Positions 1 to 11,452 of a stretch of 64,000 bases of DNA are shown in pieces. Under the pieces are notes generated by a model that had not been told where the DNA came from, did not search any database, and saw only the letters and a program-made list of their open reading frames with translations. The position numbers and the translations under genes are program-made. This DNA comes from Macrothele yani. Lineage: Eukaryota; Arthropoda; Arachnida; Araneae; Macrothelidae. Each line of letters opens with the position of its first letter. The first letter of the stretch is position 1. Where the stretch lies: the NCBI GenBank assembly GCA_039090855.1, contig CM076996.1, forward strand, positions 47,272,469 to 47,336,468. The letters are read 5' to 3'.

Positions 1-235
1 AATCGCCACTGGAAAATGAAGATGAATCTATTCTTTCCCAGACGTGGAGATCTAGAGGGTGTTTGAAAGGGACCTACCTATACAACTTTGAAACATTCTC
101 TAACGAATGAACATACTAACATTTAACGGGCAGTTTTCAACACGGAAAAGATATACTCACAAAGCTTTTGATTCCATGTATCTTTCCTGACCCATGCAAA
201 CAGTTTTGATGTAACGGAAATGGGTAACGGAATTA
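1..235. other. left flank, no gene seen
   Basis: No coding region or element boundary is recognised. A 21-base sequence at 212-232 recurs exactly at 3031-3051, so the two mariner insertions are bracketed by a short direct repeat. Confidence 0.5.
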
Positions 236-428
236 CGCAGGTGGTTCAGAAAGTTTCTGGACATGCATAAATGAAATTTCCAAACCACTAACTTTTTGTA
301 GCATTGTGAATCTTATACCGCTATTAGACATCACCAGATGGGGTAATAATACCGAGTCACCCATATTTATTCTACGCTCCACCAAAGGAGTGAAGGTCAC
401 AGTCACACCCATTCCGGCGTTCACTATG

Positions 429-897
429 GAGATTGATAGACATGCTTCACGGACGATGACTTTCTACGACTTAAAAGAATGTTTAACAGCGAAGGAATGC
501 TTTCAGCGCTTGTCCACAACTTTCACTGGTGTGGCCCCTTCACGTACCACTGTTTAATTGGTATGGTGAGTTTAAAACTGGAAAGAGAACCCTTCAAAAT
601 GACCCTCGAAGTGGAAGGCCGAGAACGTCCAATTTCAATGAGGAAAAATCTAAAGCCCTGGTCAAAGAAGATCCGCGAATCACGCATCACGAGATTGCCT
701 AAATTTTAAGTTCCGAGAGCGTGCATTTTTTCATTCTTCATGAAAGATTTCGACTGAGCAAGCGGTGTGCTCGATGGATTTCTCATCAGTTGACAGAGGA
801 ACAAAGAAGACCACCCGCGCGAAATGGTGCTATTTCATGAAAAAATCAGTGATGGCACAGGAAGCAGCATCTGCGATGTCAAACTGGTGATGAATTG
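429..897 (+). pseudogene. mariner transposase, N-terminal half
   Basis: The frame holds the mariner DNA-binding region: LTAKECFQRL near 480, then, after a frame change near 555, a stretch resembling the usual NWYGEFKTG, GRPRT and DPRITHHEIA segments (560-705). Several frameshifts follow. The reading is cut at 897 by the nested mariner and resumes at 2178. The coding capacity matches a normal mariner transposase in order, but the gene is dead in at least three places. Confidence 0.8.
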
Positions 898-899
898 TA

Positions 900-2175
900 T
901 TAGGTGTGCAACTTAACTCTCGGCCCCTAACCGCAAGCGATCATAGAACGTCGGCAAATGCAAATAGCTGTGTGCGATAATGGCTGATTGCAGCGCCATC
1001 TAACAGCTTTCCAGGCAACTGTAACCGCTCACAGCTGTAGTGACAGAAGGGACGAAAGTTGACAGTGAAAGCAATGTCGTTCGAGAAGCAATATTTGAGG
1101 CACTGCCTCCTGTTCGCGTTTCATCTGAAAAGAAAAAGGCCGCGGAAGCCCAGCAAATGATCTTCGCTGCTTTGGGTGAGGCTGCTGTGTCTTACAGTAG
1201 GTGTAAGAAGTGGTTCCAGCGGTTTAATCAGGGACATTTCGATCTCACTTATGCAGAACGTACGGGACAGCCACAGAAAGTTGACGATGAGGAACTGGAA
1301 CAACTGTTGGACGCAGATCCCTGTCGCACACAGTCAGAGCTCGCCCAGGAACACAGAGTAACACGGCAAACCATTGCAAAGCGCCTGCACAAGGTTGGAC
1401 GGATTCACAAGGAGAGACGTTGGGTGCCCCACCAACTCACAGCTGCGAACAAGTCTAGGCGCTACGATGTTGCCGTGTCCTTGCTCTCCAGATTCAAGAA
1501 GAAGGATTTGCTCTACAAGATTTTGACCTGTGATGAGATGTGGATCCTCTACGATAATCCTAAGCCGCGCAAATTGTGGGTTTATCCAGGTCAGCCTACC
1601 ACCAGTACCGCCAAACCGAATATCCATGCCAGGAAGTTGCTGCTGTGCATATAGTGGGATCAGCGCGGTGTCGTACACTATGAGTTGCTCAAACATGGTG
1701 AAACGATCAGTGCTGAGCGTTATTGTCAGCAACGCATTCGTGTGAGTGACGCAATGGAGGCGAAATGACCATACACCTGCAAGGTCAGAAGGTCGGTCCT
1801 GTTGCTTCAGGATAACGCGTGTCCTTACACCGCAAAAAAGACTTTAAACACGATCACCGACCTGGGATGGGAGATTTTGTTCCACCCGGCGTATTCTCCA
1901 GACTTCGCCCCTGTCCGATTATCCCCTTTTTCGCTCCCCGCAATATCCCCTGAGTGATACGCACTTCATTTCTGTCGAGGAGGCCCACATACGTATTGAT
2001 GACTTTATCAACTCGAAACAGCCCTCTTTTTTCCGCAGTGGTATTCGGCAGGTCCGATGGCTCAAATGTATCGAACACGACGGGGATTATTTTGCTGATT
2101 AGGTACGTATTCGATTTGCTATAATTTGCTGTCAACGTGTCGTGCCTGTGGCCAAGAATTAAGTTGCACACCTAA
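900..2175 (+). mobile_element. nested mariner, full length
   Basis: Both ends carry the same 17-base terminal repeat, TTAGGTGTGCAACTTAA (900-916, and its complement at 2159-2175). Both are flanked by TA (898-899 and 2176-2177), the standard mariner target duplication. The length, 1276 bp, is typical. It lies within the transposase of the older mariner in the same orientation. The well-kept ends and a long open N-terminal frame indicate that it inserted later than its host element. Confidence 0.92.
1040..2101 (+). pseudogene. mariner DD34D transposase, one stop and one frameshift in the core
   Basis: Residues 1-204 are open from the ATG at 1040. They show a helix-turn-helix region, WVPHQL at about residue 130, and the first catalytic Asp in TCDEMW. 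The frame ends at 1652-1654, where the first Trp of the conserved CIWWDQ motif has become TAG. Beyond it the frame continues with WDQRGVVHYELL, the second Asp in LLLQDNACPYTA near 1800, and SPDFAP near 1900. A single extra base near 1912-1920 then shifts the third Asp (SDYPLF) out of frame. The C-terminal end (RIDDFINSK, YFAD, stop near 2101) matches the family. It was probably functional until recently in evolutionary terms. Confidence 0.9.
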
Positions 2176-2177
2176 TA

Positions 2178-2760
2178 GATTTACGAGTTTGAACAGGAAA
2201 CAAAGCGGCAATCCATTACGTGGACATTCCCAGACGAAGACACCACCCCACAACCAAAGTTCGCCGAGCAAGAAGTGTAGAGAATGGTGGCATCTTTTTT
2301 TATCTATTCTGGTCATGTTGCCTCAGCTGTGTTGGAGGACCGAAACACAGTCACTGCGAACTGGTACGTTGATGATTTTCTTCCGAAAGTGCTGGATAAG
2401 TGGCGGAAAAAGCGCCCAAAGAAAGGCACTCCAGGGATGATGACCCATCTCGACGACGCATGAGCCAACATTTCTGTGAAAACAAAGGACTTTCTGACAA
2501 GTCATCGAATCCAGTTCCAGCCCCATCCAGCATATTCTCTTGACCTGGCATCAAGTGACTTCTTTCTGTTCCCGTAGGTGAAAATTTTCATGCGTGAGAC
2601 CAGATTTTCAAGTCCTGATGAAGCGATGGAGACATTCACTAAGGAATTTAGAGAGTCTCGATAAAGACCAGTGGCGTACTGCATTTCAAAATTGGTTTAC
2701 GAGGATGGACAAGTGTATACAAGCTCATGGAGCACACTTTGAAAAATTATAACAAAATAC
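2178..2760 (+). pseudogene. mariner transposase, C-terminal half of the outer element
   Basis: After the nested element the outer transposase resumes. Readable pieces are TKVRRARSV (2255), GHVASAVLEDRNTVTANWYVDDFLP-like sequence (2310-2385), the region of the second catalytic residue (THLDDA, near 2450), HPAYSLDLASSDFFLFP with the third Asp (2522-2575), and a C-terminal helix. Stops interrupt after LDDA and after FLFP. It belongs to the same gene as the fragment at 429-897. Confidence 0.85.
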
Positions 2761-2817
2761 ACTATTTTGATTGACTAGGATTTTTTCTATCCGGGAACGT
2801 TTTGAACCACCCGCATG

Positions 2818-4410
2818 CTAGTGTTTCACGATAGGCAAAGAATCTGCCTAATTCGTAACTGATTGGGCGCCCGGCACTGACTAATTCCGTGGTCGTCTCA
2901 AATACACGGCACTAATGCTTGAATGACACCCGACTGCGAAAGCGTTTTCTGTCTGTGCCTACGGAAAACAGCAGTTTTGATATCACGCATCTTCCCGACA
3001 GCAGTAAATCTCGTGCATTAAATTGCGCCCTAACGGAAATGGGTAACGGAAGTAACCAAAACCATTGTTGAAATCTGATCTTTGAATGCTATCCCATGAA
3101 ATGACGCAACAACAGTTAATATCATTGTTACTCAACAATATATTTTATAAAACTATGGCCGAACATTATTTCATCACGTTTTACATAAATGTAACAATAT
3201 CTCATATCTGAGTACATTACGAGAACCTGATGCTAAATGTGATAAATGCCATTGCAAAAAATGTATTTTGAAGCTATGAACCTTTCCCGACAGCAGTAAA
3301 GTATGCATTGTAGCGAAATTTGGCTTCCGCTCGACCTTCCGCCCCAAGGATGGGTTACCTGTCACTGACGAGAACTTTAAAATGATGTATAACACGATGG
3401 GCTGTAAGCTGTAGATATCCTAGACCAAACGTTACGAATCCCCTTCACTAAAACACTTTCGATTCAACTTTTCTTTCTACCATGGGATCAGATTTTCGCT
3501 TGGTGGACTTTCGTAGCTACATCCCATTCCGCCGGTGTCAGGATCGTTTCTTACGTTCGTCTGAATCTAAATAATACATAATGATGATAATAATAAAAAT
3601 AAATATTGTTTTTGGAAAACTAAACAGTCGAAATACTTACGATTGCTGCCGCCACAATTTAGCAGATATTTATTTTTATGACTCCCATATCTTCTTTCCA
3701 TTGGTTTTACGGCAATAACATTCATTAATCCACCAACCAAAGTACTACTCAATGTCAGACATTAGTAAGCCTTATTGTTTGTAGTTATGATTTAATTCCA
3801 CTTAGTGTGTACCGGACTGTGGCTCTGTGTGGTGGTCAATAACGCGAATAAATGCAATGTGTTGTAGGTAAATAAATGTGTACTTTCCCATCACTCGTTT
3901 TATTTCACACCCACAAACATCTTGGCATGTGAAAGGTGCATAGCATAAATTATCTACAAAGAGTACCAGGGTACCGATCAATTTTTTTTTTTACGATCAT
4001 TAGTACGTTTTAACATGTGTTCCCTTGTTTGCACTGGGGGCATCCTATGGATATTCCACTTTTCTTCATGTATGGACAAACATATGCGGCGTAAAGGTAA
4101 CAACTGTGTATGGTATTTTAGGTTTGCAGGATCGTCACGTTGGGTACCGAGGTCTGGTTAACATTACCCTTAAAATAACCCCACAAGAAAAATTTCAAAG
4201 CAGTTATGTCGAGCGAACGGCGAAGCAATGCTGTCGGACCATCACGTACGACTCTGGCAATGCTTCATTCAAGACACAGCGAACTAAGACTAGTGTTGCG
4301 GAGCACCGTAGAGTCAAAACACAAGATTAGGCTGAATATGATTCAGTTAAGGTAGAACGAATAACTCCAGAAGATCCTCATACACAGTTCCAGTGACGAA
4401 CTGTCCACAC

Positions 4411-4441
<31 letters not shown>

Positions 4442-4830
4442 AAGAAGAAGAAGAAAAAGGGGTCATGTAGCAAACCTCGCCGCACACTCGTTTTTACGTT
4501 TTAAAAATATTGCAAGCATGTTCACCCAGTGCATGAAGATCCCCAGAATCTCATACGTGCGCATTATGACGGTTTACCTTTCCCTGCATAAGAGAAGTGG
4601 CTTGATAAGTAAAATAAATTGTATTCAAATAATCACCGTCGGTGTTTCAAGAATCTCCAATGTGCTAAATGTTAACACCGTATCACGAGGAAGGCCATTG
4701 GCCTCTAACCCTGCAATAGTTGCATTTTATAGGCACGAAGACAAAAACGTTATGGACGGTTGACATGCAGTGGCAACGCCAGAAGCTCAAAACTGGGGGG
4801 GGGGGTGTATTAGGGAGGCCAAGTATCGAT
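2818..4830. other. AT-rich region without recognisable genes
   Basis: Nothing recognisable as coding. It holds the second copy of the 21-base direct repeat (3031-3051), a weakly repeated segment TTCCCGACAGCAGTAAA near 2994 and 3288, a 29-base A run followed by GAA repeats (4411-4456), and a G run (4795-4805). The short open frame at 4025-4330 matches nothing I recognise. Confidence 0.5.
4411..4456. repeat. poly-A run with (GAA)n
   Basis: An uninterrupted A tract (4411-4439) is followed by TGAAGAAGAAGAAG. It could be the tail of an old retroposed element, but no body was recognised upstream. Confidence 0.8.
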
Positions 4831-5044
4831 TTTTTTTTTTTGAGGTTTAACGACCACCGTGAGCAACTCAATGGGCTATAAGCAGTCGCCCGTCCCTAAT
4901 TTAGGGTCACTGGTTCCAGGGAAGGGAGAGAGCCAGTGCCGTAAGACAAACACAACATCCATGCCTCACCGAGATTCGAACCCGGACCTCGTTCGGACGA
5001 ATGATCAGAGGCCATCGCCTTAGACCACTACGCCACCGGGGCGG
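4831..5044 (-). mobile_element. tRNA-derived SINE (family 1), best-preserved copy
   Basis: Read on the minus strand, the copy starts CGCCCCGGTGGCGTAGTGGT, which fits a pol III A box. It continues with a B box in the context GGTTCGAATCT (near 4972-4982), an unrelated body including CCCTAAATTAGGGACGGGCG, and ends in an A-rich tail, seen as the T run at 4831-4841. At least nine related copies occur in this window. This one can serve as the local reference. Confidence 0.85.
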
Positions 5045-5343
5045 CACTAAATATCGTACGATGGAGGCAAAAATTTTAAAGTGCTTGGCAGAAATTGTGG
5101 CAAAAACAAATCCCTTCTTGTAGATTTTACTATTCTGGTGATGTTATTCCCAGTAAAAACAAAAGATGTTTCAAGGTATATACAGTACGTAGTATTTATT
5201 CAATGTATGTAGTACTGAGAACCATGGATACGAACCTACACGGCCTTTAACATGCCAATATTTTAAAATTTCAGCTTATTTGCGTCATCTTTTTTAATAT
5301 TTTCTGTCAATGCTGATGAATTTGAGTTTGTAACTTAACAAGA

Positions 5344-5344
<1 letters not shown>

Positions 5345-5390
<46 letters not shown>
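5345..5390. repeat. (CT)n microsatellite
   Basis: Twenty-three uninterrupted CT dinucleotides, followed by an ATTTATCTATC transition. Confidence 0.97.
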
Positions 5391-5392
<2 letters not shown>

Positions 5393-5649
5393 TTATCTAT
5401 CTTTTATTTCCTTAAACTAATAATTACGAAAATGGTATTCTCTACTACTCTCTTAGACATTCGCTCAGAGGACTTCCTTCATTTTCCAGAACAGTGCAAC
5501 ACTAAATTTAACAAAAAATTCATTTTATATACTCTTTGCAAAAAAAAAAAAACCCAAGAAAACAACGAAGCACCTTTAGAAAGTCGTTCCATCCTGATGA
5601 AACTCCGCATGCAAGTATACCTCAGGGCCGAATATGCAAATAATTAAAA

Positions 5650-6800
5650 AATGACGAAATAGTGGCCCGCCACAGCGCATGGGAACCGCGCATCGATGAG
5701 TGTATGGCAAGCAAGAACAAATATAACAGCGGATTGCGGTTCCATTAACTTCCACGGACTATGCGGATGCCCCGACGTCGAATCTGTGCACACTACGAGC
5801 AGTTCAGCGAATTTGAGAGAGGCTTATATTTGGGTTGAGAGAGTCCGGTTGGTCACGTCGCCCTATCATCAGGTGTGTCGGAGCGAGGCGGCAATCGGAT
5901 AAAGTTGGCGCCAGTGGGTTGAAGAGCGCACAGCCCAGTGGCGCATGGGCAGTGGACGGCCGAGAGCAAAGACAGAACGTGAGGCGAGAACCGTCCACTG
6001 CCCCTAATTGTGAAAGCCGCAGGAACAGAACTGAATTCGTCGCTCTCAACCATCCGTCGCCATACTGTGTCCTTTACAGGTACGGAAGAGGACATCCGGA
6101 CCATCGCCAGATGACTTGTGGCACAGGGACTACATTCTTGTAGGCCACACCGCCGACTACCAATGACCAGCGAGCATTGCAGGCAACCATTGCAGTGCTG
6201 TCGGGCCCGTTCAACGTGATAAAGTGTCCAGTGGCGTCGTGTGGTTTTCAATAATGAGTCGCAGTTTGCGTTTGGCACCGATGCCCTGCGCATAGGTGTC
6301 TGGAGACGAGCCGCCCAGCTAACGAATCCTGCCTTAACGGTTGGCACACGGCTACCGGAAGTGACCCTCTGGAGAACCATTTCCTACGATATCCGGTCAC
6401 CCTTAGTAGTCCTCCGTACGACTCTTACGGCTCAACGGTACGCCGAGTACATTCTACGACCTTGTGGGGTTGCCATTCCTGTCGCAACATTACCGCGCAA
6501 TTTTCAGCAGCATAATGGCCGGCCATAAACGGCACGGATCTCCCAGGCCTGCCTCCCTAATGTCGACACCCTCCCATGGCCAGACTGATCGCATGATCTC
6601 TCACCGATGGAACATGTTTGGGACATGATGAGACGCTACCTACGACTATTCCAGAATGTCGGCGAACTGGCGGCCCGCAATTTGAACACTATCTGGCATG
6701 CTATGCCCCAGGATGTATCCGTGAACTGTATGCTTCTGTGCCACAAACCGCGTGTGTCTGAACCAGAGGTGGCGCTAAAATGTACTGACTTGTTCCACTC
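5650..6800 (+). mobile_element. Tc1-like element, degenerate (DD32E-type spacing)
   Basis: A heavily mutated Tc1 transposase can be followed on the plus strand. An N-terminal FSEFERGL-like motif lies near 5803. The first catalytic region reads VFNNESQFAFGT (6247-6285), followed by VWRR, then SYDIRSPLVVLRTTLTAQRYAEYIL (6385-6455). The second catalytic region near 6508 reads QHN instead of QDN, and the last is LSPMEHVWD near 6600. From the QHN position to the Glu there are 32 residues. At least two stops and several frameshifts are present. No clear terminal repeats were found, so the outer limits are approximate. Confidence 0.8.
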
Positions 6801-6956
6801 GTGTAGCTATTTTATCCGAACAAATGGCCCAACTGCTCTGGAATTCCTTCTCCATACATATACATTGCACATGTGAATTTTCATTTCGATTGGATTATTC
6901 CTTGTGGGTTCTTCGTAGTTTGTTTGTTTTTAAGAACTGTGTTGTCACTGCCGCTG

Positions 6957-7462
6957 AAGTGATCTCTGGTACTGCAATGGTGAGTAACGTTAGAGGTGAT
7001 GCTTCATTGAACAGTGAGATTAAAGAAGCAGTTAAGAGAAAGAAGGAAGCATACTTGGGTGTTGCAAGGTAGAGTTACTGTGAATGTATATCGTTGTAAG
7101 AAGCGTGAGCATACTTGGGTGTTGCAAGGTAGAGTTACTGTGAATGTATATCGTTGTAAGAAGCGTGAGGCAGCTAAGCTAGTTCGTCAGAGTAAGGCAA
7201 AATATAGGAAGGAAAACGTGGAAAGGTATGAACTGGCTTCCTTGGAAAGACAGAAAATCTTTCTGAAAGTACATAAGACATAGAAAAATAGGGGGAGTAA
7301 AATTCTAAGTTGTGTGAAAAATAGGATCGGAGAAATGATAAGGGGGCCCAATGAGGTAGGTGAAAGATGGAATGAATACTTCTGTGAGTTATTAGAACAT
7401 GAAAGCAAAGGTGATTCTGAGGTAGAAGCAGATTAGGTTACAGTGAGAGATAGAAGCACAGG
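6957..7462 (+). pseudogene. non-LTR retrotransposon fragment (linker before the reverse transcriptase)
   Basis: The plus strand encodes the Lys/Arg-rich linker found between endonuclease and reverse transcriptase in RTE-like LINEs: NSEIKEAVKRKKEAYL (7005-7055), RCKKREAAKLVRQSKAKYRKE (7153-7215), then, after a frameshift, a GEMIR..EVGERWNEYFCELLE-like stretch (7330-7398). The reverse transcriptase itself is missing. The fragment ends where a minus-strand Tc1 begins at about 7463. It contains a 60-bp tandem duplication. The clade assignment is tentative. Confidence 0.65.
7048..7169 (+). repeat. 60-bp perfect tandem duplication inside the LINE fragment
   Basis: Positions 7048-7109 recur exactly at 7108-7169. 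The 60-bp period keeps the reading frame and adds 20 codons, apart from an in-frame stop that reads through only in the neighbouring frame. Confidence 0.95.
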
Positions 7463-8330
7463 AGAGATCTCAAGAGAAGAGCATTGTCTTGTTGAAAGAC
7501 GCCATGAAGGGGTGTACTTAGTCAGCCACGATGCTCAGGTATGTGACAGCTGTCCGAGTTTGCTCTACAGGAATAATGAGTCAAGTGTTCCCCAAGAAAA
7601 TATTGTCCAGACCAGCACACTCCCTCCAGCCAATTGAATCCATCCCACAGTACACCCAGGTGAGACTATCTTGAGTACACATCGCACACGAGCTCATCCG
7701 TCGACGTAGTGTAACAGAAAACGGGATTCGTCTGACCATGAGATTCTCTTCCAGTATTCTATGGTCCAATGTCGATGATAACGTGCCCACAGCAAACGCT
7801 GAAGACGGTGAACGGCTATGAGCATAGGTACACGACTGGGTTTGCGGCTTGCAGAGACTCATATCCAAGAGCGTACGATGAACTGTATGTTCAGACACAT
7901 TGAGTCCTTCGACACAATTGAAATTATGGGTAATGTAAGCCACAGTAACCCTCCTGGTACTGCGGACAAGACAAGATACTCTGCACTGATCTCTGGCATC
8001 AATGAGGCATGGCCTGCACACGCCTTGTCGACAACTCGAAGTGTCATCTGTTTCGGACCATCTTTGATAGGCACTAACTACTGCATAGCATGAGCATCTT
8101 ACCAGCATCGCTGTTTCAGAGATGATCTTACCAAGGCGTCTTGCCATAACGATGTCTTTGTCGAAATCAGATATATCCTTTGCTTTCGATATGTTGAGAC
8201 GAAACAACACACTGACTGAGAGAGGTATTGTATGTATCATTCGCGACCTCGGAACGTGACGCTGATTGGCTGCATGCAGGGTTATTTGCATAACACAGAG
8301 GTGGTTTTAATGTTTTGCCTGATCGGTGTA
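7463..8330 (-). mobile_element. Tc1-like element, truncated after the second catalytic Asp
   Basis: The right end is a clear terminal repeat: read on the minus strand it begins TACACCGATCAGGCAAAACA, at 8330 downward. The minus-strand transposase follows: DFDKDIVMARRLG (HTH region), CRPCLIDARDQ (GRPR-like linker), NVSEHTVHRTLLDM and, after frameshifts, YLSIVAD..VHPFMASFN. It ends at FQQDNAL, the second Asp motif, near 7465. The C-terminal part and left end are missing, and the LINE fragment abuts the break. One long minus-strand frame (7581-8291) is open but contains internal frame changes relative to the family. Confidence 0.85.
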
Positions 8331-9296
8331 TATCCATGTGCTATGGGGGAATATATGGTTGTTTGAACGTGTGTTACACATGTAGTGTATTATTACTGTA
8401 CTACTTAAAAATCATTTTCAGCAACTGACCCCAGTGTGGAGGAACCAAATTTCAAATTTACACATTTTTTTTTCTTCCTTTGTTGTTCAACTTGAAACAC
8501 AAATGAGGAGGTGTGGTAAGAAAAGTCCCCTTAACTCAAATAAGCAGGAGGTGGAAAAACTGGCTTGTGAATCGGATATTTTGGGGCCGAAAGAAAGGAA
8601 ACAGTTCACCGTGCAACATTTTTGGTTGATCCACAGGTGTCGCTAGTTTCCCGAACAAGGGACCACGTCCAGGTAACGATAAAGGGTCCATTTCGGGTCG
8701 TATTGATTCCAGGCCTGCAGTTTGTCACATGGTAATATTGTTAAGGCAGTTCTTTCTGTTAGAGCAGTCTGGTAAAGAGGTCGTATTATACCTCCGCTGC
8801 AGTTTGTGTACGGTTCGGCTGAGGAATACAATGCTGGAGCCATCATGGCATTTTCAGAATCCGTTAGGGTCTCGCCAGCTTCAGAGTAGTTCTTCACCCG
8901 GTAGCATGCTCTGGTTGCCAAATGAAGATGCCCAGTTGCGATGGTTGATTTCGCTGTCGCATGGAAGGTTGTTATTGATTTTGCTTAGTGGATAAGGTAC
9001 TATCTCTGCTCAGGATACAATAGCTAAAATTGTGCCACTGTTTCACCGTCCAAGTACAGATTCGCTTACACCTGAAAGCAACACGTCAGTATGTTGGCAT
9101 AGCAACTACATGATCACGCTTCCTGTACTCCGCCAATAGTGCCTGGAGGGAATCTGAGTATTGGTATGTGGAGGCAGTGTAAATGCCACGGATATACTGA
9201 CGGAAAATCCCGTCAGACAGGTAAGCAGGTTTACATTTTCTCCACAAAATGAGATTAATGAACGTATCAATCAGAAATCACACAGTACATAATGCA
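8331..9296. other. no recognised feature
   Basis: Two overlapping short frames (8643-8921 minus, 8729-8995 plus) lie in a GC-richer patch. Neither resembles a family I know. No terminal repeats were seen. Confidence 0.4.
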
Positions 9297-10456
9297 TACA
9301 CTGAAGTGCCAAAAAACTGGGATGCCTCTGTAATAACGCGTTGGCCCTCCTCGCGATCGTATAACGGCAGCCAGGGGTAGCTCTGCCGATCGTCTTCTTC
9401 GCAATTTGCGAAAAAAAATTGTTTTGCCGATGGAAATAGAGCTTTGGCGATTACCTTTTCGTACTGTTATAACACTTTGGCGATAAAAAAATGAATTTTG
9501 CGAATAAATTGGCGAAAACTTTAAAACATCCAGCGCGACCCCTGACGGCAGCAAATCGACGGGGCATGGACTCCATGAGCTCTCTGTATTACTGTGGAGA
9601 CAGTGAACACCATGCTTCCTAAAGAGCGTCTCACAATTCCGTTATATTTGCCGGTGGATGATTCCTGGAATTGATGGGCAGTTGAACAGCATCCCAAATG
9701 TGTTCGATGGCGTTTAAATCCGGCGAACAAGAGAGCCAAGTCAGGATGTCAAACTCCGTGGAATGTACTTCCAGCCATGACCGGGCGACTGTGGACGTGT
9801 GTGATGGCGCATTGTCGTGTCGAAAGAGGTCACACCCTCGGAGTGGTTGCATGACATGAACAGGAGCAAATGATCCCCAAGGACGGTTACGTAGCCTTCA
9901 CCGGTCACAGCGGTCTGCAGACGTATGAGAGGTCCTAATGCGTGCCAGCTGAAAACACTTCACACCATAACAGAGTCACCGCCGGCCTGCACTGTTCCTT
10001 GTAGGCATGCGGGGTCCATTGCTTCGTGGGGTTGTCGCTACGCCCGGAGTCAGGCAACTGCCCGAAACAGTTGGTACCGCGATCAGTGGGACCAGGCTAC
10101 ACGTTTCCAGTTATACTGCGTCCAATGGCGGTGTTCCCGAGCCCAGGCAAGGCACACAGCTTTGTGTGATCAGGTCAGGAATAGCATCCGGAATAGCCGC
10201 TGGCTTCAGGACCCCATAGAACACAGGGAACGTTGCACTGCCCGAACGCTGATGCTACTACTGGCCCCAGCATTGAATTGCATTGTGATTTGCGGCAATG
10301 TTGCACGCCGGGTGGATGTTACGATGCACGATCATCCAGAGATTTTCTATATATACGTTGTTTGCGGACGACACCACTTACCGCATGGGTGTGGTGGCAT
10401 GTAATGGAAATGGTAGCGCACTTTCCAGGTTTTTTACATTTTGGCATTTCAGTGTA
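9297..10456 (-). mobile_element. Tc1-like element, full length, DD36E spacing
   Basis: Terminal repeats CACTGAAGTGCCAAAA (9299-9314) and TTTTGGCATTTCAGTG (10439-10454, complement) are flanked by TA (9297-9298, 10455-10456). The minus strand encodes a degenerate transposase whose best part (9631-9852) reads LFRHDNAPSHT, then SPDLNAIEHIWD. Between the Asp and the Glu there are 36 residues, unlike the 34 of classical Tc1. A stretch at about 9355-9535 rich in TTTGGCGA/TTTTGCGAA words does not fit the element and may be a later insertion. The relative at 52778-54041 shares the terminal repeat. Confidence 0.88.
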
Positions 10457-11345
10457 AAACCCTATAAGAGGATAGAAGATCCAAAAAAGAAACTGTAGCT
10501 CAGCATTATCCCAACTAGCATTTATTTTCAGACTCCTTTTATTCACAGCACAGGTAACTGATCTCAACACTACTCACCAACCCTAAGGATGATTAAAAGA
10601 GAGTCGTTCAGGATCTACGGAAACAAACGTCGTGCACGGTAGACGCGAATATGCAAATAAATGTCCGCTGCAGGTGGGCATATAAGCAGAGCTCTGTTCC
10701 AGCAAATAGCAGTTGCAGTCGTAAGTTGTCAGGAGTCAGTATGCCTCCAAAAATCGCCGACTATTGAAAAGCAAACATAGCACCAATTTCCGAATCTAAG
10801 TACAGCTGCTCCGCAATAAGCAAGACATGTACAGCCGTAGGGGCTTTGCGTTTTTAAAGAAGGCATCCATGCTGTATTGCATGGTAATAATTTGTAAAAG
10901 TGTGGAGCCGTCGCCGAGGGTAAAGACTAGCTGATGACCATTTACCTGTACCGTCCAATTGCGGACTCCACAGGGTTAAGCGAAATCTCTCGAAATAAAA
11001 TAGTGACGGCGTTGCGAGTAATCCTGCCAGGATCCGACATTCCCCCATCCGGACAGAATCGGTCCGTAGACCTGCAGCTTGCTGCTACCCCCGTGGGCCG
11101 GCACTTCCCACCTCTCCGTCATGACCCGGGTGTGCGTGCCATTTGGGCAGGGGCTAGAAAAGAAATTTTTCTACCCCTGACTGGGAGAATCAATTGCTGG
11201 CGCGAACTGTTTGGGGCATCCGCCCTTTATTCAAACAGAGATACATGCACGTTATTTACACTGAGGAACCCATCTCCGCGTGGGAATCAAGTCCTTTGCT
11301 CAATGGGCCCTCTCACACTAAGAAATATTAAAAAATATTTACATT
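10457..11345. other. no recognised feature
   Basis: Mixed composition with a short plus-strand frame at 10934-11347 that matches nothing I recognise. Confidence 0.4.
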
Positions 11346-11452
11346 GATATTTACATTGCCACAGGACTAGGGTCGGTTCTGTGGCGATGACTCTGGGCTC
11401 GAGTCATCAGTTTCTCTTCTTCGATTCTTCATCCCTCTTCTTTCTTCTTCGG

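Larger units (their letters stand above)
236..2817 (+). mobile_element. mariner element, split by a nested second mariner
   Basis: Imperfect terminal inverted repeats define this element: GGTGGTTCAGAAAGTTTCTGG at 240-260 on the left, and the complement of GGTGGTTCAAAACGTTCCCGG at 2791-2811 on the right. Inside are the two halves of one mariner transposase, at about 429-897 and 2178-2760, separated by another complete mariner at 900-2175 flanked by a TA duplication. Without the insert the element is about 1.3 kb, normal for the family. Both halves carry frameshifts and stops, so it is a fossil. The exact outer ends (TA) are uncertain by a few bases. Confidence 0.85.
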
